In this document: piece by piece, positions 9,337-17,916 of the stretch
Layout: each line of letters begins with the position of its first letter
How positions within the stretch are numbered: the first letter of the stretch is position 1
From: CAZMVY01 sp964653435
GTDB taxonomy: Bacteria > Planctomycetota > Phycisphaerae > UBA1845 > PWPN01
NCBI GenBank assembly: GCA_964653435.1
Contig: CAZZFA010000006.1
Coordinates: forward strand, 35,099-99,098
Length of the DNA stretch: 64,000 nucleotides
Reading direction: 5' to 3'
Position numbers and translations under genes: made by a program
The notes under the pieces: model-generated
The model's input: only the letters and a program-made list of their open reading frames with translations
What the model was told of the DNA's origin: nothing
Databases searched by the model: none

Positions 9337-10709
9337 CAGTCCTCGGCTACCTCGGCGGCCAGGCCGTTCTGGAGAGTGCCGTTGTCCGCGGGCGCGCCGC
9401 GGCGATCGTCCCGGTGGGTAAGGGCCTCGCGCCGGCGGCGGTAGACCAGCATCAGATTTCGCACGTAGATCGCACAGGCCAGCACCTGCCCCGCGACAAA
9501 CACGCTGTCCTTCGCGCGGAATCCGCGGACGGTGTAAATGAGAATCGCCACGCTTCCCGCGATCGAGATGTACCAGAACGCAACCGGTATGGTGACGCGT
9601 TTGCGTTTCTCGCTGGCGTACCACTGCACGGCGAACCGCATGAAGAAGAGAAACTGCGCACCGAATCCGAAGACGATCCAGCCGTTCGGAACCCATCGCC
9701 AGATGCCCGGCCGCGTGCGGCGATAGGGAAACAACTCGTCGCCGACGGCTTGCGGCTGCGTTTCGTAGTACGGCTTCGGCAGCCGCGACGCTTCGCGATC
9801 CGCCGACGGCGCGGCCGGGCGGGCCGACGAAGGGAGCGTGTCGCCCCATTGCTCGGGCGTGAGCCATTGCAGGCCGCCCCGGGCGAGCGTGACGAACAGG
9901 CGCCGGTCCGGCAGCAGCGCGAGGCCGTTCATGCCCACGCGCGGGAACTGGCGGAAGGCCAGTATGCGGCCGTCGAGGCTGACGAAGAGCAACTCGCGCC
10001 GTTTCGCGCTCAGGACAAGCAGACTTCGCGTGGTCGCGTCGTATGTCACGTCGGAAAGATCGTTCGTGCCGAGGTCGTACCGGTTTACAAACCGGGCGCG
10101 GATCGGCTCGGCGGCGCTCGCCGGGATGCCCTCGCGCTCGCGCAGGGGCAGTTCCACCTCGATCAGGCCGAGCGCGTCATCGCCGTGTGTGAGGATGAAA
10201 TGCCCCGTCCGTTCGCTGCCGACGGGGGGGAGGAAGCAGATGCCCGTGAGGCCCTTGCCCGGGGCGACGGCGTCGCGCGAGGCGGCGTCGAGCACGTCTT
10301 TCATCGGCACCTCAAAGGTGCGGCGAACCTCGGCGGGATCGCGGTCGATGTCGATCTCGTAGATGAGCGGCGGGCCCGCGTCCGTAACGTATAGCCAGCC
10401 GGTGCGTGGATCGACGGTTACGCCTTCCAGATCCCGCCCCGTGGCGAAAGACGCCAGTTGACGCCGCCGGCCGGTCAGATCGAACTCGCCGATGTCCCCG
10501 TGCTGATCCACGACGAACACGCTTTCGTGCTCAGGGTGGTACGTGGCGCCGGCGGGGCGCGGCAGGGCGAGCGCCTGGGCGCCGGGCAGCTTGGCCGGCG
10601 CGGTACGCGGAGGGGCCAGCGCAGCACCAATGACCACGGCCGCCGCCAGGGCGGCTACGCTGATCGCAAAAGGCAGCAGTTTGAATCGTGCAGGCAAGAA
10701 TCCGCTCAC
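9336..10709 (-). CDS. SdiA-regulated-like beta-propeller fused to LAB_N membrane domain
   Basis: The 457-aa protein has three parts. First is an N-terminal membrane anchor (about 11-31). Second is a periplasmic beta-propeller-like domain (about 45-285) with blocks VFVVDQHGDIGEFDLTGR, GRDLEGVTVDPRTGWLYVTD and DLSDVTYDATTRSLLVLS, resembling YjiK/SdiA-regulated proteins. Third is a C-terminal LAB_N domain (about 343-426) with the family signatures RFAVQWYASEKRK, IPVAFWYISI and GQVLACAIYVRNL. LAB_N is normally a short stand-alone protein or the N-terminus of lipid-A-disaccharide synthase-like proteins, often next to polyprenyl-phosphate sugar transferases. Start is GTG. Its TGA overlaps the ATG of the ArnT-like gene. 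It is probably a partner in lipid-linked glycan work; the role of the propeller is unknown. Confidence 0.85.
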   Translation of the reverse strand: MSGFLPARFKLLPFAISVAALAAAVVIGAALAPPRTAPAKLPGAQALALPRPAGATYHPEHESVFVVDQHGDIGEFDLTGRRRQLASFATGRDLEGVTVDPRTGWLYVTDAGPPLIYEIDIDRDPAEVRRTFEVPMKDVLDAASRDAVAPGKGLTGICFLPPVGSERTGHFILTHGDDALGLIEVELPLREREGIPASAAEPIRARFVNRYDLGTNDLSDVTYDATTRSLLVLSAKRRELLFVSLDGRILAFRQFPRVGMNGLALLPDRRLFVTLARGGLQWLTPEQWGDTLPSSARPAAPSADREASRLPKPYYETQPQAVGDELFPYRRTRPGIWRWVPNGWIVFGFGAQFLFFMRFAVQWYASEKRKRVTIPVAFWYISIAGSVAILIYTVRGFRAKDSVFVAGQVLACAIYVRNLMLVYRRRREALTHRDDRRGAPADNGTLQNGLAAEVAED

Positions 10710-11018
10710 AGCAAGACGGCCGCTCCCTCTCGGCCGGATACGGGTCCCGACCAGGGCGGATTATACGCCGCCCCCTTGCACACGACCAGACCGGCTGAAA
10801 CAAGCGGCCGAACGGCTGTCTGTTCATCGCGGTGCCTGGCCGCCGGACGCGACTGGTTGAGTTTGCGGATACGCGCACACCTGCTCGACATCGCGGGCGT
10901 ACCGCCGGTGTATTCGGTATGGCGGCCCCCGGCGCAGCATTCACATGCCCGGGCCTTCGCAGGTTCCGACCGTTGTGTCGTTGCAATCAGCGGCGGCGGG
11001 GCTGATCCTCCCGGTTGG
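10710..11018. other. Intergenic region with minus-strand -10 element
   Basis: No gene is seen. A perfect TATAAT on the minus strand (10760-10765) with a weak TGGTCG 17 bases upstream could start a transcript about 45 bases before the GTG of the propeller-LAB_N gene. The rest holds nothing recognised. Confidence 0.5.
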
Positions 11019-12413
11019 TCATTCATCCTCGCCCCAGACCTTCGGGACCTTGAAGTCGCGCGGCATCGGTCCGCCTCGGCCCTTGGGAGGCACGGCGGCC
11101 TTCGCGTAGGCATCGAGACGCGAACGGAGTTCCTTGACCTTCTCGGGGTTTTCCTCGGCCAGGTTCGTTTTCTCGTACGGATCCCTGGCGATGTTGAACA
11201 ACTCGATGCTCGGCGCCGGCGATTCCCCGGCGCCGCGGCCGGCACGCGGCACATTCACAACGAGCTTCCAGTCGCCGCAGCGGATTGCCCCGCCGTCGGG
11301 CGTAACATTGTGCAGGATTTCCGTGCGGGGCGAGGGCTTGCCTTCGGCCATTGTCGGCCAGGCATCGCGTCCGTCGAGCGGCAGCGGCGAATCCAGTGAC
11401 GCCCCGGCCAGCTTGAGCAGCGTCGGGTGCCAGTCAACGATGTGCAGCATCTCATTAACGACGGTGCCGGGCCGGATGCGGCCGGGCCAGACGGCGAAGG
11501 CCGGCACCCGCACGCCGCCTTCGTAGACCGTTCCCTTGCCGGCACGGAGCGGGCCGTTGTTCGCGCCGAGCGGCAGCGGTCCGCCGTTATCGCTGGCAAA
11601 GAGGATCAGTGTGTTCTCTCGCATGCCGCGTTTCTCCAGGGCCTCCAGGACACGGCCGATGGCGTCGTCCATGCATGTAGTCATGGCGGCATACGTTTGC
11701 CGCTTCCGGTCGGTGATGGCCCGGTATCGGTCGAGATACTCCGGCGGGGCCTGAAGCGGGGCGTGCGGCGAGTTGAACGCCAGATAGAGGAACAGCGGCT
11801 GCTTCGCGTCGTGTTCCTCGATGAGGCGGACGGCCTCGCGGGCGATGAGGTTCGTCGAATAGCCCTCCTCGCGGAGCGCTTTCTCGTTGCGGTGCCAGTC
11901 GAGGCCGCCGTCGCGTTCGTGCGTGAAGTAATCGATCGCCCCGCCGTACATGCCGTACTGCCAGTCGAAGCCGCGCTGCAGCGGCCGATACGGCTTCTCG
12001 TAGCAGCCGAGGTGCCACTTGCCGGTGATCGCGGTCCGGTAGCCGGCGCCCTTGAGGGCCTGCGGCAGCATCCGCTCCTCGAGCGACAACCCGTACTGCG
12101 ACCACGGGCGGATCACCCCGACCTGCAGGCCGTAGCGGATCGGATACCGCCCGGTCATGAGGCTCGCCCGCGTGGGCGTGCAGACCGGCTGGACGTAGAA
12201 CTGCTCGAGTCGCACGCCGGCGGCGGCGAGTCTGTCGAGGACCGGGGTACGGATTTCGCCGCCGTGATAGCCGACGTCCTTCCACCCGAGGTCGTCGGCC
12301 AGGATGACGAGGATATGGGGGCGAGCCGGTGGCTTCGGATCGGATGCGTGAGCCTTCGATGTTGTCAGGAATGCCGCCGAGAGTGCGATTGCGGCCGCCG
12401 TCATGAGTCTCAT
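11019..12413 (-). CDS. Secreted sulfatase (formylglycine-dependent arylsulfatase family)
   Basis: The 464-aa protein has a signal peptide (MTAAAIALSAAFLTTSKAHA) and the sulfatase fold. The metal site HILVILADDLG holds Asp40-Asp41. The signature CTPTRASLMTGR carries Cys78, which is converted to formylglycine in CxPxR enzymes. It is followed by TGKWHLG, NSPHAPL and ASDNGG. This is the S1 family that removes sulfate esters from polysaccharides or other sulfated compounds. The ATG at 12413 follows GGAGAAG. An in-frame ATG nine codons upstream is less likely because it would spoil the signal peptide. No sulfatase-maturing enzyme gene lies in the window. The substrate is unknown. Confidence 0.95.
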   Translation of the reverse strand: MRLMTAAAIALSAAFLTTSKAHASDPKPPARPHILVILADDLGWKDVGYHGGEIRTPVLDRLAAAGVRLEQFYVQPVCTPTRASLMTGRYPIRYGLQVGVIRPWSQYGLSLEERMLPQALKGAGYRTAITGKWHLGCYEKPYRPLQRGFDWQYGMYGGAIDYFTHERDGGLDWHRNEKALREEGYSTNLIAREAVRLIEEHDAKQPLFLYLAFNSPHAPLQAPPEYLDRYRAITDRKRQTYAAMTTCMDDAIGRVLEALEKRGMRENTLILFASDNGGPLPLGANNGPLRAGKGTVYEGGVRVPAFAVWPGRIRPGTVVNEMLHIVDWHPTLLKLAGASLDSPLPLDGRDAWPTMAEGKPSPRTEILHNVTPDGGAIRCGDWKLVVNVPRAGRGAGESPAPSIELFNIARDPYEKTNLAEENPEKVKELRSRLDAYAKAAVPPKGRGGPMPRDFKVPKVWGEDE

Positions 12414-12523
12414 GGGATCTTCTCCGAGTCTGGGGTTCACAGATTTTGCGCCCGGATTGTGCGCGAAGTGTGACGGAATGAAAAGTCGGCCGCGAAGCCT
12501 TTTCTCCGGGGAGCCGGAGGATA

Positions 12524-12529
12524 TATAAT
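12524..12529 (+). promoter_or_regulatory. -10 element for the GrpE-like/Hsp70-like pair
   Basis: A perfect TATAAT sits in an unusually AT-rich run in the 206-base gap between the divergent sulfatase and grpE-like genes. A start near 12536 would give a leader of about 84 bases. The matching -35 (TTTTCT region) is poor, so another sigma factor or an activator may be used. No CIRCE element is visible. Confidence 0.45.
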
Positions 12530-12619
12530 ATGCCTGCTGATCCTTTCGCCGCGGGGTCAGCGGCTTCGCGGCTGCGCGGTCCGCCGCGAGGCATTCAGCG
12601 GCGTGGAAGGAGCCAGCTT

Positions 12620-13297
12620 ATGCCATCACGGAAGATCGCGTCCTCGCGACCGAAGCGCTCCGAATCAGCCCGGCGAACCACCAAAGCAGACATGAAGGTC
12701 TCCGCGGCCTCCTCCGCGGCCAAGGCGAAGCGGGATGCCTCGGCGCCGATTTCGCACGCTCCCGGTACGCCCGCGGACGTCCTGGCTCGGGCGGAGGCCG
12801 ATATTGCCGCCGCCGTCGATTCGCTGAACAAACAGATGAGCACGGCCATGGCCACGATCACCGAACTGGCGGTTGCCCAGCGCGGGCGTGGGGAGGCGGT
12901 TATCCGCACGGCCCCGCTTGACCGCGCGACGGCCACCTTTCAGCGGCTGATCGCGGAAGTGGTGGACGAGAAGCTTGCCGAGATGTTGCCGCCGCTGATC
13001 TCGTTGCGTAACGAGATGGATCAGCGGGCGAACGGCCGTGGGGCGTCGGACGGTACGGAGGAGGACTTCTGCCGGCGCGGGCTTGCCGCGCTCGATCAGG
13101 TTCTCGCCAGCGCCGAAGTCCGCCGTTATGACGCCCGCGTCGGCGAGGCGTTCGATCCGGTGATTCACCTGGCGGTGGGCGAGACGAACCGCGCGGACCT
13201 CGCGAACGGGGCGGTGGCCGAATCGCTCCAGCCGGGTTTCCGTTCCTCGCGGGGCAAGGTGATCGTGCCCGCCCGGGTCAAGGTCAACAGGAGGTGA
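12620..13297 (+). CDS. GrpE-like nucleotide exchange factor
   Basis: A 225-aa protein with a basic, low-complexity N-terminus (about 1-60) and a long helical middle portion (about 60-160). Its C-terminal beta-domain matches GrpE: FDPVIHLAVGETNRADLANG, then AVAESLQPGF and KVIVPARVKVN. This resembles the GrpE blocks for P-x-x-HEAV and V-x-E-V-LQPGY...LRPAKVKV. GrpE exchanges ADP on Hsp70; the next gene, four bases away, is an Hsp70-like protein, which supports the call. The ATG at 12620 follows AAGGAG; an upstream frame extension is arginine-rich and rejected. It is divergent from canonical GrpE and probably specific to its partner. Confidence 0.8.
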   Translation: MPSRKIASSRPKRSESARRTTKADMKVSAASSAAKAKRDASAPISHAPGTPADVLARAEADIAAAVDSLNKQMSTAMATITELAVAQRGRGEAVIRTAPLDRATATFQRLIAEVVDEKLAEMLPPLISLRNEMDQRANGRGASDGTEEDFCRRGLAALDQVLASAEVRRYDARVGEAFDPVIHLAVGETNRADLANGAVAESLQPGFRSSRGKVIVPARVKVNRR

Positions 13298-13301
13298 GAC
13301 C

Positions 13302-14891
13302 ATGGCCCGCCTGGGCATCGATTTCGGTACGACCAACACGGTCGCGATGATCCACGACCGCGGCATGTTCTCGGTCGTGCTGCATGCCACCCGGACCCGA
13401 GCCGGCACGGTGGTACAGGAGGTGTATCCGTCCGCGATCCTGATCGACAAGGCGAGCGGGCGGCGATGGTTCGGCGTGGAGGCCGATCGTCGCTTCGGCC
13501 AGACCGGGCCGAGCAGCGACCATGTTTTCATCCCCTCGCTGAAGCGGCAGTTGCGCGGTTATTCGGAAGGCCGCCGCGTGGCCGTGGCCGAAGGCGCCGC
13601 GGGTCACCAGCCCGGGCTCGACCTCGCCGATCTGTTCACGGACTTTCTGAAGTCGCTCGCCGAGTCGATTCGCCAGTCTCAGACGCTGGAGGCGGGTGAG
13701 CCGCTCGAGGCGGTGATCACGTGGCCGGCGAACGCCAACGGGGCGCAGCGGCACATTACGCGCCGGTGCTTCCGCGAGGCGGGCTTCGAGGTGCTCGATA
13801 CGTTGAACGAGCCGACGGCCTCGGCCATCGAACTCGCGGATTGTCTTACGGCCGGGCGGGGCTCGGAGCGAAAGCGCAAGCCCTCGGCGGTGGCCGTGTT
13901 CGACCTGGGCGGCGGAACGTTCGACGCCTCCGTTGTATGGATCGACGGCAACGATTTCCATGTGCTCGCCTCCGCCGGCATCGGGGACCTGGGCGGCGAC
14001 GACTTCGACCGGCTGCTGCTGGATCTGTTCCTGCGGAAGCTCCAGATCCAGGCCGAGGAGATCGGGCCGCTCACGCGGCACGCGTTGCTGCGTCAGGCCC
14101 GTTCGCAGAAGGAGACGATCTCGGCCGGCGTGGCCCGGAGCCTTTTCCTGAACCCGCAGGATTTCGGTCTGGAGGGGCGGCCGGTGATGATCCCCGTGAG
14201 CACGTTCTACGAGCGTGTCCGGCCGCTGTTGCGTCCGGCGATCGAGACGCTCGGCCGGGTGATCGAGGCGGCGGCGGCGAAGGAGCCGCGTGTCCGCGCG
14301 GAGGCGGGCCTGACGCTCTATCTCGTGGGCGGCTCGTCGAAGCTGCCGCTCGTGGCCGAGATGGTGTCGGAGGCGTTTCCCGGCGGGCGCGTCATTCTCA
14401 CCGACAAGCCGTTCACCTCCGTTGCGATGGGCGCGGCGATCTGCGCCACGGAGCGCGTCCGCTACCGCGACGTGTTCGCGCGGCACTTCGGGCTGATCCG
14501 GCTGCGCGATCACGGCCGCGCGGAGACCTTCGATACGATCTTCCCCGCCGGCACGCCGATTCCGCGGAAGGGCGAGCCGGCGCTGGAGAAGGTGGCGTGG
14601 TATCATCCGCATCACAACGTGGGTCACCTGCGATACCTGGAGTGCACGTCGATCGGGCCGGACGGCCTGCCCGACGGCGATGTCCGCACCTGGTCGGACA
14701 TCCTCTTCCCGTACGATCCGCAACTGCCGCTGACGGCGTCGCTGTCGCGCGCGGAGATCGTCGCCACCGACCGCTTCGCGAACGAGGCGGTATGCGAGGT
14801 GTACCGCTGCGACTCGGACGGCGTCATCACGGTGGAGTTGCGCCGGCCGTCGCAGTTCGACGCGCGGACGTACGAAATCTTTCGCGACTGA
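13302..14891 (+). CDS. Short Hsp70-like (DnaK-family) chaperone
   Basis: The 529-aa protein has the actin-like ATPase fold of Hsp70: phosphate-1 IDFGTTN (6-12), phosphate-2 AVFDLGGGTFDAS (about 200-212), adenosine motif LVGGSSKLPLV (about 342) and NEPTASAIELAD between them. After about residue 385 comes a compact beta-rich portion corresponding to a substrate-binding domain. The protein ends without the helical lid and EEVD-like tail of DnaK (about 640 aa). AGGAGG lies in the end of the grpE-like gene, four bases upstream, so the pair is one operon. It is probably a specialised chaperone; clients are unknown. Confidence 0.88.
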   Translation: MARLGIDFGTTNTVAMIHDRGMFSVVLHATRTRAGTVVQEVYPSAILIDKASGRRWFGVEADRRFGQTGPSSDHVFIPSLKRQLRGYSEGRRVAVAEGAAGHQPGLDLADLFTDFLKSLAESIRQSQTLEAGEPLEAVITWPANANGAQRHITRRCFREAGFEVLDTLNEPTASAIELADCLTAGRGSERKRKPSAVAVFDLGGGTFDASVVWIDGNDFHVLASAGIGDLGGDDFDRLLLDLFLRKLQIQAEEIGPLTRHALLRQARSQKETISAGVARSLFLNPQDFGLEGRPVMIPVSTFYERVRPLLRPAIETLGRVIEAAAAKEPRVRAEAGLTLYLVGGSSKLPLVAEMVSEAFPGGRVILTDKPFTSVAMGAAICATERVRYRDVFARHFGLIRLRDHGRAETFDTIFPAGTPIPRKGEPALEKVAWYHPHHNVGHLRYLECTSIGPDGLPDGDVRTWSDILFPYDPQLPLTASLSRAEIVATDRFANEAVCEVYRCDSDGVITVELRRPSQFDARTYEIFRD

Positions 14892-14934
14892 CGGGGACGG
14901 CGGACGGTCGCGCCGACTCGCCCGCACGGAGCCG

Positions 14935-17013
14935 TCACCCGGCGCGGTCCGCGGTCGTCCGCGGGAGATTCTCGAAGGCCGGTTCCCGCCGGAGTGCGAA
15001 CGGTTCTTCTCCCGGCGGCGCCGCCGGGGGCAGGTGGCGGTACCAGAGGAAATAGAGCGCAACGAGGCTGACGGCGAAGACCGGGAACGTGATCGCGAAG
15101 TCCCGCCACGCGCCGATGATCATCTGCATCGGCCAGAGGAACAGGGTGACCTGCCAGAGCAGCGCGACGGGCAGGCTGACGATGTCGTGGAAGTGTTCCT
15201 TCCTCATGGCCCGGAGCGTTTCGGGAGAAACGGCATTGCGGAGCGGTCCCCAGAATCCGAACGGCCGGGTCGTGCGGAAGAAGTTTTCGAGTATTCGCCG
15301 GTCCGTCGGCGGTGTCAGGTATGTGCCGAGGATGGTACCGGCCAGGGCGATTGCCGTAACGATGCAGAACTTCTCGATGGGGCCGAGGTCCGGATAGAGT
15401 GCCCGCTGCACGAGAGCGGCCACGAGGCCCACCGCCGTTCCGATCACCACGCCGCCCGCGTTGAAGCGCCACCAGTACAGGCGGAACATGGTGGGCAGCG
15501 TGATGCCGGACAGCAGGCCCATGATGATCCAGTCCCAGATGTCGTTGATACTCCGGACCGTGTAGGCCATCAGGAAGCTGCAGAGGGTGATGAAGATGCC
15601 GAAGGCGTAGCTGGCGTAGATAAGCTCCCTTGTCCCGGCGCGCCGGCGGACGAACCCCTGGTAGAGGTCGCGCGTAAACTGCGCCGTCGCGAGGTTGACC
15701 GTGGGCGAGAAGGTGGACATCGCCGCCGCCAGCAGGGCCACGATGAACAAGCCGCGCAGCCCCGGGCTGATCTCGAACAGCAGGACCGCCGGGAGAATAC
15801 GCTCCGGGTTTACCGTGCCGTGATAGCTGACGAGGTAGAGCTTCGTATTCCACTGCTCGCCGAGGATGGCCTTGAGCTTCTCCGCCAAAGCCGGGTGTTT
15901 GCCGTTGATGATGTCCGCGGTGCGCTCCTCCCACATCTCCGGCCGGATGGCGGCCTGCAGCGTGGCAGGGTCCGTGAGGGCGTCGGGCCGGCCGCCCGAT
16001 ACCTGGGCGGCGAAGTGCTGCTTGATCGCCGTCGCGGCCTCCGTCAGCACCCTCTGGTCGGGGAACTGCCGGTTTACCAGGAACAGGCCCAGGGCGGCGA
16101 AGCTGATCATCATCGGCCAGCGGAACATCATCAGCCATGTCCAGAAGAAGCTCAGGATGCCGCACTCGCGTTCATTGCGCGCGCCGAAGTAGCGGCTGTC
16201 CGCCCCGCTGCCCAGGCCGACGATCACGGTGCGCAGCAGGTAGAAGAACGTCACAAAGAGCAGCGGCTGGAACTCCTCGTACCCCTTGAAGACCTGGGCG
16301 CGGACGTGCGGCACGGAACTCATCCACTGCGCGTTGCCGGTCACCTGCGCGGCCAGGGCGCCGAGGTCGCCGGGGTAGCCGGCGATCCGGCCGAGGGCGA
16401 CGACACAGACCACCACGACGGCGGCCAGGATGATGAAGCACTGGAAGACGTCGGTATACACCACGCCGTAGAAGCCGGAGACCACCGTGTACGCAATGGT
16501 GACGGCGACCATGACGACCGCGCACCAGGCCGGCGGAAAGGGCATGAACATGTTCAGAAACAGCCCCGCTCCCTTGATGAGATACGCCAGCATGCCGACC
16601 ATGAAGACGATCGTGGCCACCGCCGTGATCGCGCGGGCGGCCTGGGCGCCGGGGCCTTCGCCGAAGCGGTAGATGTTCCATTCGGCGCCCGTCATGCAGT
16701 TCGACCGCCGGTGCCACTTGCCCGTCCAGAGCATCTGGAAGGCCAGGACCAGGCACGCGCCGCCGCGAAACTCCACATACAGCCCGCGCGGTCCCAGCAT
16801 GTAGAGGAACGAGACGATGACCATGGTGCCGGTCATGTCGATGAAGTTGCCCATGCCGGAGATGCCCAGCATCCACCAGGGCAGCTTCTTTCCGCCGAGG
16901 AAGTAATCCTCCATGCTGCGGGAGGCGCGCCGTTTCAGCTCGAAGCCCATCACGAGCAGAACGGCGAAATACAGGATCATGACCGCGTAGTCTGCAGCGT
17001 TGAGGTACTGCAA
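14935..17013 (-). CDS. Sodium:solute symporter (SSS family)
   Basis: A 692-aa cytoplasmic-membrane protein with about 13-14 hydrophobic segments. SSS blocks are visible: SMEDYFLGGKKLPWWMLGIS near the N-terminus, YTVVSGFYGVVYTDVFQ in the fifth/sixth segment region, and LLAAAMSTFSPTVNLATAQF in the middle. Known members use Na+ to import sugars, inositol or carboxylates. The soluble loop at about 335-400 and the C-terminal extension are longer than in simple sugar symporters and typical of planctomycete members. The start is TTG, supported by GAGGAGGAG six bases upstream. It is convergent with the Hsp70-like gene; substrate unknown. Confidence 0.92.
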   Translation of the reverse strand: MQYLNAADYAVMILYFAVLLVMGFELKRRASRSMEDYFLGGKKLPWWMLGISGMGNFIDMTGTMVIVSFLYMLGPRGLYVEFRGGACLVLAFQMLWTGKWHRRSNCMTGAEWNIYRFGEGPGAQAARAITAVATIVFMVGMLAYLIKGAGLFLNMFMPFPPAWCAVVMVAVTIAYTVVSGFYGVVYTDVFQCFIILAAVVVVCVVALGRIAGYPGDLGALAAQVTGNAQWMSSVPHVRAQVFKGYEEFQPLLFVTFFYLLRTVIVGLGSGADSRYFGARNERECGILSFFWTWLMMFRWPMMISFAALGLFLVNRQFPDQRVLTEAATAIKQHFAAQVSGGRPDALTDPATLQAAIRPEMWEERTADIINGKHPALAEKLKAILGEQWNTKLYLVSYHGTVNPERILPAVLLFEISPGLRGLFIVALLAAAMSTFSPTVNLATAQFTRDLYQGFVRRRAGTRELIYASYAFGIFITLCSFLMAYTVRSINDIWDWIIMGLLSGITLPTMFRLYWWRFNAGGVVIGTAVGLVAALVQRALYPDLGPIEKFCIVTAIALAGTILGTYLTPPTDRRILENFFRTTRPFGFWGPLRNAVSPETLRAMRKEHFHDIVSLPVALLWQVTLFLWPMQMIIGAWRDFAITFPVFAVSLVALYFLWYRHLPPAAPPGEEPFALRREPAFENLPRTTADRAG

Positions 17014-17308
17014 GATGCTCCTCCTCTCTGCGGCTTCCGGCTCTGATCAGCGCACGGCCGCGCAAAGCCGCGCTTCTTCACGCGGCGCACCGGAGGCCGC
17101 CGCGGCGACGCCGACGCCATCCTACCCTGATGCGGACGCCGGGCAAGCGGCTGCTCTCCGGCGGCATTGCCGCGAACTCTCGTCGAGGGATTCGCCAATC
17201 CCGGCCGGCGACGGGCAGCCCGGTCCGGACCGGAGCGTCCGGACGAGCCGATTGCCGGAAGGGGGGGCATCGCGCGCGCGAGGCGTTTGGCTTGCCCGGC
17301 CGGCGCGA

Positions 17309-17848
17309 TCAGCGGGCCAGCCGCTTCCCCTCGCGGGGCGGGAAGTCCTTGAACATCCGCTTCACGGTCTGCTCGAGCCGCTGCCGTCTCAACTCAGGCG
17401 TGTTGGACTCGCTGATCCTGGCATCGGCCCACGCACGCCAGATCCATTGATCCGTTTTGGCATTGACAACGTAGATGACCAGCGTGCCCCGCGTGTACTG
17501 CTGGAGGTATGCCGTGTTCGGATCGCCGAGGATCTCCGTTCCGATGCGGTCGCCCACCCGGAAATCGGGCGTCTCGGACGACGCCTTGCGGTATCCCCTG
17601 GCGAGGAGCTGTTCCTCCACGAGCTCGCGGATCAGGCGATGAAGCTGGGGGTTATCGATCTCGGTGTTTCCGGTGGAAGGCGCCGGGCCAGGCATCCATG
17701 CGAACGACGGCCCCGGGGGCGAAACATCCCCGCTCGCCCAGGCGGAATGTACGTCGATGGGATACTGGCATCCGCCCGCCAGCGCCGCAACCAGTGTCGT
17801 CCCGAGTGCATGGAGGGTCGATCTGCACCGCGATTGTTCCTTCGACAT
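17309..17848 (-). CDS. DUF4136-family lipoprotein
   Basis: The 179-aa protein has a lipoprotein signal (TLVAALAGGCQYP) with the lipidated Cys next to Gly-Gly. A DUF4136-like domain follows: FAWMPGPAPS, the helix DNPQLHRLIRELVEEQLLAR, the strand LVIYVVNAKTDQWIWRAWAD and the C-terminal helix TVKRMFKDFPP. The function of the family is unknown; it sits in the cell envelope. The ATG at 17848 follows GGGAG. The octaheme cytochrome gene starts upstream on the same strand and ends 68 bases before this gene, so the two may be one operon. Confidence 0.82.
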   Translation of the reverse strand: MSKEQSRCRSTLHALGTTLVAALAGGCQYPIDVHSAWASGDVSPPGPSFAWMPGPAPSTGNTEIDNPQLHRLIRELVEEQLLARGYRKASSETPDFRVGDRIGTEILGDPNTAYLQQYTRGTLVIYVVNAKTDQWIWRAWADARISESNTPELRRQRLEQTVKRMFKDFPPREGKRLAR

Positions 17849-17916
17849 GACAGGTACTCCCGGCCGTTTCGGCCTTTCGCAGTTGCCGCGCACGCCTCGT
17901 CACGCCGAGGGCGTCG

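Noticed and set aside
15034..17046. Very long open frame antisense to the SSS symporter (670 codons), and similar ones at 17998-20157 (+), 42471-45131 (-), 45487-48090 (+) and 61099-63663 (-)
   Set aside because: All lie antisense or out of phase to clear, family-assigned genes. Their products are Arg/His/Glu/Gln-rich mirror images, the usual result of high GC at third codon positions.
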